DNA of 64,000 bases from a bacterium (GTDB lineage: Bacteria > Hydrothermota > UBA3072 > JAPDKE01): assembly GCA_029258725.1 (NCBI GenBank), contig JAPDKE010000007.1:24451-88450 (forward strand). The letters are read 5' to 3'. The position numbers and the translations under genes were made by a program. The notes under the pieces are model-generated. The model did not search any database. It saw nothing but the letters and a program-made list of their open reading frames with translations, and was not told where the DNA came from. Of this stretch, positions 37,394-44,434 are shown piece after piece; position 1 is the stretch's first letter; each line of letters starts with the position of its first letter.

Positions 37394-37825
37394 ATGTTCA
37401 CGATTTTTCTGATTTTCGCTGATTTAAATATAGGAGTAATGCTACCCGTGGGGCTTTCCTTGGGAATGGAGAAAAAAGGTATAGGGACGGAATGGTATTT
37501 TTATACTTTTGGTCCTGCAGGTATGGGTTGTGGAATAGAGGCTTACTTCAGAATGAACTTCAAAAACTTTTATCTCTTGACAGGTCTTGCCTCCTGGTGG
37601 ATGGATATTTTGCCATTCTGGGAAAAATATGAATCAGAGTATCTCCTTGGGGGAGTTCTGATGGGTGCGGGAAAAGAAATACACCTGCGGAAGAAAAAGG
37701 CAGGAATAAAGTTGATTATTTTTTTCTTCAAAGGCGCAGTAATAGAGTCCCAATATGAAGAGGAAGGGGAAATCTCATCAGGTATCCTGGGAAGACTTTC
37801 CCTTTACCTTACAAACCCTTTATAA
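37394..37825 (+). CDS. small exported protein of tandem cluster
   Basis: This 143-residue protein starts at 37394 after AAAAGGAGGGG, with a hydrophobic leader (MFTIFLIFADL) and amphipathic strands rich in Gly, Tyr and Trp. It is a close paralogue of the interrupted gene before it. Family unknown. The C-terminus LSLYLTNPL resembles LTFYVKNPCQ of its paralogue. Confidence 0.6.
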   Translation: MFTIFLIFADLNIGVMLPVGLSLGMEKKGIGTEWYFYTFGPAGMGCGIEAYFRMNFKNFYLLTGLASWWMDILPFWEKYESEYLLGGVLMGAGKEIHLRKKKAGIKLIIFFFKGAVIESQYEEEGEISSGILGRLSLYLTNPL

Positions 37826-37883
37826 CACCCGTTTTTGACAGAGAGGTTTTCCTGATCCTTCTACAAGAAATGAGTAAATAAGG

Positions 37884-37912
37884 TTGACAAAACAGGTTAA
37901 TTCTATTATAAA
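37884..37912 (+). promoter_or_regulatory. promoter of tRNA-Ala and following operon
   Basis: TTGACA at 37884-37889, 17-base spacer, TATAAA at 37907-37912. The tRNA begins 11 bases later. Confidence 0.7.
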
Positions 37913-37922
37913 ATTTTGAAAA

Positions 37923-37995
37923 GGGGCCGTGGCGCAGCTGGAAGCGCGTCTGACTGGCAGTCAGGAGGTCACGGGTTCGAGTCCCGTCGGCTCCA
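37923..37995 (+). tRNA. tRNA-Ala(GGC)
   Basis: It folds into a full cloverleaf: acceptor GGGGCCG/CGGCTCC with the G3-U70 pair that identifies alanine tRNAs, D stem GCGC/GCGC, anticodon loop CTGGCAG with anticodon GGC, T stem ACGGG/CCCGT. CCA is not encoded. A lipoprotein gene begins 25 bases downstream with no separate promoter, so tRNA and mRNA probably share a transcript. Confidence 0.93.
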
Positions 37996-38020
37996 CTTTT
38001 TAATAAAAAAGGAGTGGGAA

Positions 38021-39331
38021 ATGAAAAGGATACTCATACTGGTGACTGTTTTTATAATTTTTGCAGGGTGCGAGGCAAAGGGAGGATTCAGGGACCAGGC
38101 TTACATAATGAAGGCTGAAAAGACCCTGGTTAGAATAAGGAACACCCTCCAGGAGTATAAACTTGACCATGGAGCATATCCGGGGAATGGGACAGACCTG
38201 GGTAAGGTGCTTGAGCCTTACTTTGTAAAGGAGATAGTCCACGATGGGGATAACATTCCTCCTCTTTCCATGGAGGTGATGAGCGGAGTGAATACAATAG
38301 ACCAGGTTCAGGGTGTGATTCTTGAATTCAAAAAACGCCTCTTTTACGCTGAATCTTCCTTCGCCGCTCCTTACCTTCCCCATGTGTTTGCTCTTGATTC
38401 CGCCCTTTCCTGTTACAGACTTGAACTGACAAAACTTGAAGACTGCAGGGTTTCAGCACCCCTTCCCCATATTGCAAAAATAGATACCATGATCCAGCAG
38501 ATAGACCTTGAGAAACTTGCTGAGGATATAGAGAGGAATATAAAGGTGAAGGCAGCGGATGTTGTGAGTGCGTTCCAGAGTTTCAGGGAGGCTGTTGAGG
38601 GATTCAATCCTGATGAGGAAGTCCAGAACCTGCTTGCTGAGATAGAGAAGGGAGTTGAGGCATACAGGAAAGACTCCATTCCAGAGGACATGAAGGACCC
38701 GGATGAATTTGTGGATAAGATAATAAAGCATAAAAAGTTCAAGAAAAAGAAGATAATAAAAGAGACAGGAGAGGAACTCAAGCATGCGCTTGTTGCGTTA
38801 AGATACGCAAGAAAACAGAGGGACCTTCCTGACTTTATAAAGGATATGAAAAGAAGAATACCAAAGTCTTTTGAACTTCTCAAGGAATACATTGAGAAGA
38901 AAAGAGATAGTGCAAAACGCGCAGCACTCGTTGTTATGGCGCAGGAGAGGTTGAGGAAGATAAAACCTCTTATAGACCTTTATAAAAAGGAAAATGGGAC
39001 CCTTCCAACAGGGGACCTCTCAGTGGCACTCTCATCCTGCAAGGGGTGGGAGGAACTCACTTCCCTTTTTGCAGGAGCACCTGTCCTTGAGGAGACAGAA
39101 AATGGATATATTGTAAGGGCAAGGGTGAACAATCCTGAAAAGACCGAGATAATGATATGGGTGGAGAGGGTGAATGAGTGGGATAAACTCATAAGCGAAT
39201 CCTTCTCCTGGGGACCGGTCTATGAGACCATAGACTCCACGCGCACCTTCTTCGTAAAGGCGAGGGCTCAGGATTCGTATCACACATTGCTTGGAATAAG
39301 ACCACAAATTGTGAAAAAGGAGGAGGAATGA
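38021..39331 (+). CDS. coiled-coil lipoprotein
   Basis: ATG 38021 follows AAGGAGTGGG; the same frame is open upstream through the tRNA but that part is not coding. The 436-residue protein has lipobox IFAGC (Cys near 18). The segment YKLDHGAYPGNGTDLGKVL resembles the pseudopilin-like motif that reads peptide length, and recurs as YKKENGTLPTGDLSVAL near residue 330. Long helices lie between. Family unknown. It heads an envelope operon (TPR lipoprotein, one-TM protein, HNH protein, Omp85-like). Confidence 0.7.
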   Translation: MKRILILVTVFIIFAGCEAKGGFRDQAYIMKAEKTLVRIRNTLQEYKLDHGAYPGNGTDLGKVLEPYFVKEIVHDGDNIPPLSMEVMSGVNTIDQVQGVILEFKKRLFYAESSFAAPYLPHVFALDSALSCYRLELTKLEDCRVSAPLPHIAKIDTMIQQIDLEKLAEDIERNIKVKAADVVSAFQSFREAVEGFNPDEEVQNLLAEIEKGVEAYRKDSIPEDMKDPDEFVDKIIKHKKFKKKKIIKETGEELKHALVALRYARKQRDLPDFIKDMKRRIPKSFELLKEYIEKKRDSAKRAALVVMAQERLRKIKPLIDLYKKENGTLPTGDLSVALSSCKGWEELTSLFAGAPVLEETENGYIVRARVNNPEKTEIMIWVERVNEWDKLISESFSWGPVYETIDSTRTFFVKARAQDSYHTLLGIRPQIVKKEEE

Positions 39332-40491
39332 TGAAAAGAATAACCCCCCTCTTTTTACTACTTGTTTTCTGTGCTCCACAGCAGCAGGTTAAAAAAGAGG
39401 TGAAACCAAAGGAAAAAAAGGTCACCGAGGCGAAGAAAAACTACGATATAGCATTTGATTACTACAAGATGAGGCAGTACCCAAAGGTTATCGAGAAGTG
39501 CAGGCTTGCGATAAAAGACAGCACGACCTTCGTTGATGCTTACATTCTTATGGGTAAGAGTTATGAGAAGCTGAGGAACTATCCAAAGGCGGAGACCACA
39601 TACCTCAGGGCAATTAAGGCAATTCCCAATAATGTGAAGCCATACGTGGCACTTGGTGTTCTTTACCGGAAGTGGAAAAGATACAGGGATGCGGAGAATA
39701 TAATAAGAAAGGGAATTGCGGTTGATTCCACAAGTGCTGACCTCTGGGATGCTTACGGTAACCTCAAGGAAGACATGAAGGATGTGAAGTCCGCAATAAT
39801 ATTCTACGAAAAGGCTCACAAACTTGACCCCAAGAACCTTGGAATTGTATTCAGACTCGGAAGGGCATACCTCAGGGATGAAAAACCAGAAAAGGCGATT
39901 GTTCTGCTTGAGAAGGTGAAGATAGACCATCCTGATGATATAGAGGTCCTGAAACTGCTTGGTGAGGCGTATATAGATGCAAAGAAGTATGATAAGGCAA
40001 AGGAGCAGTTTGAGCACATACTTACCATTGCACCCAGGCATGTGTCAAGCCATGTGTATCTTGCAGAGATTTACACAAAAAAGAAGCAGTACTCCCTGGC
40101 AGAGCAGGAGTATCTCAAGGCGCTTGAGATAGAGCCAGATAACACAACAACATACTTCTACTTCATAAGCATGCTCATTTTTGACAGGAAGGATACAAAG
40201 AAGGCAAGGACATATCTTGAGAAGGCAAAGGCACTCGGTAAAGACCTTGAAATGTTCCTCTGCCTTGAGGGAGACCTCTATTCCCAGGAGGGGTTCCAGG
40301 CACTGAAGAAGGGAATAGATAAGGATGACTACAATCTTCTGACAGCAGCAATAAATAAATTCTCAAAGGCGATAAGCATATATGATAAGGTTATAAAGAC
40401 CGGAAAGGAACAAAGGTGGATAAAATATGCACAGAAAGGAAAAGAGAGGGCTATCAACTTTAAGAAACAGGCAGAGGAGGCAAGGTGGTAA
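39328..40491 (+). CDS. TPR-repeat lipoprotein
   Basis: This 387-residue protein starts at ATG 39328, overlapping the previous stop. The N-terminus has a lipobox-like LVFCAP, then a Lys-rich linker and about eight tetratricopeptide repeats (for example AYILMGKSYEKLRNYPKAE and VLKLLGEAYIDAKKYDKAK). TPR lipoproteins act as scaffolds, as PilF and BamD do. Its operon ends with an Omp85-like protein, so a role in outer-membrane assembly is possible. Confidence 0.82.
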   Translation: MMKRITPLFLLLVFCAPQQQVKKEVKPKEKKVTEAKKNYDIAFDYYKMRQYPKVIEKCRLAIKDSTTFVDAYILMGKSYEKLRNYPKAETTYLRAIKAIPNNVKPYVALGVLYRKWKRYRDAENIIRKGIAVDSTSADLWDAYGNLKEDMKDVKSAIIFYEKAHKLDPKNLGIVFRLGRAYLRDEKPEKAIVLLEKVKIDHPDDIEVLKLLGEAYIDAKKYDKAKEQFEHILTIAPRHVSSHVYLAEIYTKKKQYSLAEQEYLKALEIEPDNTTTYFYFISMLIFDRKDTKKARTYLEKAKALGKDLEMFLCLEGDLYSQEGFQALKKGIDKDDYNLLTAAINKFSKAISIYDKVIKTGKEQRWIKYAQKGKERAINFKKQAEEARW

Positions 40492-40846
40492 GCCCGGGGC
40501 TTCCTGGGTCCCCTTCCTTTTCCTCCTTGCCCTCGTTGCCTATGGAATGTACATTGGAATAAGATATGTGGGGATCAGGATAAGATACGCCGACCTGAAG
40601 GATAAGGCAAGGGTTGTTCTGGAGTATGCATTTGCAGAAGGAAAAAAACCTCCCCAGATGAAAGACGAACTCATAAAGCATGCAAAAAAGAAAGGTGTGG
40701 AACTCTCTCCAGACAGTGTTTACATATACCAGAAAAATCACACAGGTTATGTTTACTTTACCTACACCGACTCCCTGGTAATCCCCTTTCCCAAAAAGGT
40801 TGTGTACTTCTACTTTGAGGTAAACGAGAGCCTTTCAGGTGAATAG
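40427..40846 (+). CDS. single-pass membrane protein, DUF4845-like
   Basis: This frame gives 139 residues with a basic N-terminus, one transmembrane helix (WVPFLFLLALVAYGMYIGI) and a periplasmic domain of about 85 residues. It looks like small DUF4845-type proteins but the match is by eye. The only start in frame, ATG 40427, overlaps the TPR gene by 65 bases, which is longer than usual here, so the start is uncertain. Confidence 0.55.
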   Translation: MHRKEKRGLSTLRNRQRRQGGKPGASWVPFLFLLALVAYGMYIGIRYVGIRIRYADLKDKARVVLEYAFAEGKKPPQMKDELIKHAKKKGVELSPDSVYIYQKNHTGYVYFTYTDSLVIPFPKKVVYFYFEVNESLSGE

Positions 40847-41356
40847 ATGCTAAACCGCCTTGTCCTCCTCCTGAATCAGAATTATGAGCCCGTTTCAATA
40901 ATAAGGGCAAAAAAGGCAATAGTACTTATATTCCTGGGGAAGGCAGAAATAGTGGAGAGATACGACGGGATTAAAATCCGCTCGCCATCAACCGAGATTC
41001 CCCTTCCCTCTATTGTCAGGCTTTACAGGTATGTGAACATCCACCGAAGAGAGATTCCCTTAACCAAGAAGAATGTACTGAAAAGGGATAACTACACCTG
41101 TCAGTACTGTGGAAAAAGAAAGGGGACTATGACCGTTGACCATGTTATTCCAAAGAGACTTGGAGGAAAGGACACCTGGGAGAATCTTGTGTGTGCGTGC
41201 ATTGAGTGCAATACAAAGAAGGGGGACAGGACCCCTGAAGAGGCAGGGATGAAGTTGCTTAAAAAACCAGCAAAACCAACCTACTTCCAGTTGCTCTACT
41301 CCCGCATCACCCTTCCCGATGAGAAATGGAAGCAGTATCTTTTCTTATCCTCCTGA
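40847..41356 (+). CDS. HNH endonuclease family protein
   Basis: This 169-residue protein has an N-terminal part with LVLLLNQNYEPVSIIRAKKA and a C-terminal HNH domain with CQYCGKRKG, VDHVIPKRLGG, WENLVCACIECNTKKGD. Two CxxC pairs bind a structural zinc. This two-part layout is very common in bacteria as a stand-alone gene with no proven role; DNA nicking or repair is the usual guess. ATG directly follows the preceding stop. Confidence 0.85.
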   Translation: MLNRLVLLLNQNYEPVSIIRAKKAIVLIFLGKAEIVERYDGIKIRSPSTEIPLPSIVRLYRYVNIHRREIPLTKKNVLKRDNYTCQYCGKRKGTMTVDHVIPKRLGGKDTWENLVCACIECNTKKGDRTPEEAGMKLLKKPAKPTYFQLLYSRITLPDEKWKQYLFLSS

Positions 41357-42531
41357 GTTTTTGCCTCGGGGATGTGAAATTTTCCGGTAATTACTTCTTC
41401 CCCGATTCTGTGCTCAAGAAATGTTTTTCTTTTTCCCGATTTGATACCCTCTCCCTTCATAAGGGAATAGACTGTGTGCTTGACCTTTATGAAAATGCAG
41501 GATTCCCGTATGTGAGGGTGAGAGTTGGAAATTTTGAAAAGAGGGGAGATACAGTTTCCTTTACGGTTTTTATTGTGGAGGGGAGGAGGGAGAAAGTAGA
41601 GGAAATTGAGGTTGAAGGGAATGTGAGAAAAGAGGCAATTGTGGAGTTGCTCGGAATAAAAAAAGGGGATTATTTTTCAGGGAAGAAGTTGAGGGAGGGG
41701 ATAGAAAGACTTGAGGCGGAAAAACTTCAGGTGGAGGAGTATGGATTGAGAAAGGGAGATGGAGGGGTTGTCGTTTTTGTAAAAGTTAATGAAAAAAGAA
41801 AAAATTATCTCAGGGGATTTGTGGGATATGCAATGGAGGAGGGATTTTCCGGTTTTTTAGAGATAAGAGGAGGGGGTGAGTTTTCACGGTTCGGGGAGAT
41901 AGGGGGAATGTGGTCCCGGGAAGGAGAGCGCCAGCGCCTTTACCTTTCCGGGACTTTTCCCTGGCGCAGGTTTGAACTCTCATCCGGTATTTTTTATGAA
42001 TTACCCGATACCCTTACCTCTTTTCTGAGATTGAAGGCAAAAGGGGGAGTAAGAGCCGGGAGGTTTCTTTTCTTTGCAGGGATTGAGGGATGGGAGAAGA
42101 GTTCCCTCGGGAAGGAGAAGGAAGAAGGAAAGGGATGGATAATGGGAAGCGAGATAAAGGATAGATTTCTCGTTGAAACCTACCGGGGAGAGAGATATTA
42201 CAGGATAAACCTCTCTTTTTTTCTTCCCTTCCTTTCAGGAGGTTATGAAAAGTCGGGAGGGGATGTTCCTGATTTCTCCCTCTTCCGTCCGGGAGATAAA
42301 ATAAGGGGTTTTTCTCCTGAGAATTACTCATCTACCTCGGGAGTATGGTTTTCCCTCCATCCACACATTTTCTTTTTTATACCTCTGCTTGAGGGTGCAT
42401 ACATGGAACCCCATGGATTTATCTGGGATTTTGGATTCGGTCTTAAATTTGGTGACTTAACCCTCACATATGCCATCCCTTTCGGTAAAAACCCCCTGCT
42501 TGGAAGAGTGAGGGTGGAAGTGGAGAAATAG
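41326..42531 (+). CDS. Omp85-superfamily protein with POTRA domain
   Basis: This 401-residue protein starts inside the HNH gene (31-base overlap). A short signal peptide (about 1-15) is followed by two POTRA-like segments (about 17-90 and 91-150; VEEIEVEGNVRKEAI is typical) and a barrel of alternating strands. RPGDKIRGFSPENY looks like the RGF/Y loop motif of BamA/TamA/FhaC proteins. At 401 residues it is short for BamA, so it is more likely a small Omp85 member. Confidence 0.75.
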   Translation: MEAVSFLILLSFCLGDVKFSGNYFFPDSVLKKCFSFSRFDTLSLHKGIDCVLDLYENAGFPYVRVRVGNFEKRGDTVSFTVFIVEGRREKVEEIEVEGNVRKEAIVELLGIKKGDYFSGKKLREGIERLEAEKLQVEEYGLRKGDGGVVVFVKVNEKRKNYLRGFVGYAMEEGFSGFLEIRGGGEFSRFGEIGGMWSREGERQRLYLSGTFPWRRFELSSGIFYELPDTLTSFLRLKAKGGVRAGRFLFFAGIEGWEKSSLGKEKEEGKGWIMGSEIKDRFLVETYRGERYYRINLSFFLPFLSGGYEKSGGDVPDFSLFRPGDKIRGFSPENYSSTSGVWFSLHPHIFFFIPLLEGAYMEPHGFIWDFGFGLKFGDLTLTYAIPFGKNPLLGRVRVEVEK

Positions 42532-42532
42532 T

Positions 42533-43069
42533 CTATACCACCTTTTTACTTTCTTTTTCTATCTCGCCAATTTTTTCCAGCGCTGAAAGAGCCTCTTTAA
42601 AAGAAATATGAGGTTTTAAAGCACATATCAATCCTGCCCTATCACGAAGGTTTTTCCCCGGTAGCTTTTCCTTTATATAAAGAGCAGTAGCAAGTATTTC
42701 CAGTTCTTTTACACTTTTCCCACCGAGTTTTTCTGTTACGAAATCTATTTTATTTTCTGTCTCTTTGAGCACTTTCTGGAACATTGCCTTTATTCTCTCT
42801 GCCATATCTCCTGTGACAATTCTTGTGCCTGAAGGAGACTGTGGAAATACCCGAATGATTTCCAGGGCTTCCATTATTCCAAGATCATCTCTTAACGCAA
42901 AGGAAAAAGGACCATACTTGTAAAGAATAAACGGATATCCTGTAAAAGGAGGAAACAGTTTCTGTAAGAAATATACTGCCTTCTGGATATGGGTTTCACC
43001 GCAGAAACCTTTTTCATTAAGCCTTTCTATTATGGAGCTCAAGAGAGCATATCTTTTAAATCTCTCCAT
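42533..43069 (-). CDS. YwgA/Panacea-like protein next to an HD hydrolase
   Basis: This 178-residue protein contains GETHIQKAVYFLQKLF and YPFILYKYGPFSFALRDDL. That is the pattern of the YwgA/DUF4065 (Panacea) superfamily, where a small helical domain acts as antitoxin or proteolysis adaptor in some systems. It overlaps the HD-domain gene by 14 bases. Bacillus subtilis has a similar neighbour pair, ywfO-ywgA. Function is unknown; the family match is by motif only. Confidence 0.6.
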   Translation of the reverse strand: MERFKRYALLSSIIERLNEKGFCGETHIQKAVYFLQKLFPPFTGYPFILYKYGPFSFALRDDLGIMEALEIIRVFPQSPSGTRIVTGDMAERIKAMFQKVLKETENKIDFVTEKLGGKSVKELEILATALYIKEKLPGKNLRDRAGLICALKPHISFKEALSALEKIGEIEKESKKVV

Positions 43070-44390
43070 TGCTTACCTCCTTTTGCAGGAGTTTATCTTT
43101 TTCTTCTTTTAAGAACTCATCAATTTCCTCTTTAAGTGGGGGCTCAGAAAAGAGATATCCCACAGCAAGTCGGGGAAGTTTCTGGAGAACATCAGAAACT
43201 TCCCTTGCCCTTCTAATATTATTTTGCCGGTCAACCACAAGGAAGTCTATAATCCCTCCTTCTTCCTCGTAGTCATCTTTTATTATTTTTTCTTCTCCGT
43301 ATTTTTTAAGGAGAGCATGATAGATAATTTCAAGCGCCTGGGGATTTTTACGAAGATCATGATGGGTAAGCTCGTATACCAGTCTGTAATGTTTGCGGGA
43401 AAGTATGATTTCTGCCCATCTCCACCCAGGATGTGCTCTGCTTTTAAAGGCTTCTTTCAATTCCCATAGAAATTTATCATCACTATAATTTAAAAATTCT
43501 TCCACATTATCCACCGGGAAGAATTCCCTGTTTTCCATCTCGAGACATTTTTTCAGGAAAGCCTTAAGATGGTGATCGTATATCCTTCTTACAGGATGAA
43601 GATATACCTGAGAATACATGAAATATCGTGCAAGTAATAAAGACTCCACCACATGCAAGCCTCCAATCTCAACTCCGAGTTCTGGGGAATTGCTCTCAGG
43701 GTCTACCAGTATTCTGAGTGTATCAATAAGTCTGAACTGGTCAAACTTGCCATATGCCACTCCTATATGATAGGAGTCACGCAAAAGATGATCCATTCTA
43801 TCGGCTCCAAAACAATCTCCCGTTATTATTTCAGAAAGGATACTCTCCCACGGAGTAAATTCCTCATCGGGATATATCTCTGCAATTTTTTCAGGTCCAA
43901 GTGCTATTTTTATTATATCCCTTATCCTTAGAGGAGGTGTGATATTTTCTTCAAAGAGTTTTTTCATAATACTTTCCAGAATACAGGCAGTAATTCTTTC
44001 GTGGTTCCATCCAGGAGGGAGTAAGTCTTTTTCTACTGTATGGGAAAATGGAAGATGTCCAACATCATGACATAAGCCCGCCATTCTCACCACCTTTCTC
44101 CAGTAAATAAGTTTTTCATTCTGATTTAATTCGGGAAGAATATCCCTTACTCCGGGAAAAATATTATAAGGGGAAGTAATAACATCGTATATTCTGGTGG
44201 CAAGCTCCATAACCCCAAGAGAATGCTCAAATCTTTTATGTGTGGCAGAAGGATACAGGAGAAAAGTAAGACCCAGTTGATGAATATATCTAAGCCTCTG
44301 CATCGGGAGAGAATCAAGAATTTTTCTCTCCTCGGAAAGAACTTTCACAAATCCATGAATCGGATCCCTTATTTCGTGTTTTAATTTCAT
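43056..44390 (-). CDS. HD-domain phosphohydrolase, SAMHD1/dNTPase-like (YwfO type)
   Basis: This 444-residue protein has the SAMHD1-like opening IRDPIHGFV, the first metal ligand in HKRFEHSLGVMELA, HD in GLCHDVGHLPFSH, and the later ITGDCFGADRMDHLLRDSY. Homologues hydrolyse dNTPs or other phosphate esters. The C-terminal 150 residues are less conserved. It has its own promoter and a predicted leaderless start, and shares a transcript with the YwgA-like gene. Confidence 0.85.
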   Translation of the reverse strand: MKLKHEIRDPIHGFVKVLSEERKILDSLPMQRLRYIHQLGLTFLLYPSATHKRFEHSLGVMELATRIYDVITSPYNIFPGVRDILPELNQNEKLIYWRKVVRMAGLCHDVGHLPFSHTVEKDLLPPGWNHERITACILESIMKKLFEENITPPLRIRDIIKIALGPEKIAEIYPDEEFTPWESILSEIITGDCFGADRMDHLLRDSYHIGVAYGKFDQFRLIDTLRILVDPESNSPELGVEIGGLHVVESLLLARYFMYSQVYLHPVRRIYDHHLKAFLKKCLEMENREFFPVDNVEEFLNYSDDKFLWELKEAFKSRAHPGWRWAEIILSRKHYRLVYELTHHDLRKNPQALEIIYHALLKKYGEEKIIKDDYEEEGGIIDFLVVDRQNNIRRAREVSDVLQKLPRLAVGYLFSEPPLKEEIDEFLKEEKDKLLQKEVSNGEI

Positions 44391-44399
44391 ACTATTTTT

Positions 44400-44428
44400 G
44401 ATTTACATTACCAGAAGTAAAAAGTCAA
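44400..44428 (-). promoter_or_regulatory. promoter of the HD/YwgA-like pair
   Basis: Minus strand TTGACT at 44423-44428, 17-base spacer, TAAATC at 44400-44405, then 9 bases to ATG 44390. Confidence 0.45.
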
Positions 44429-44434
44429 TATCTT

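Noticed and set aside
37916..38020. Open frame running through tRNA-Ala into the lipoprotein gene
   Set aside because: The tRNA folds perfectly and the lipoprotein has its own ribosome-binding site and lipobox at 38021, so the upstream frame is accidental.
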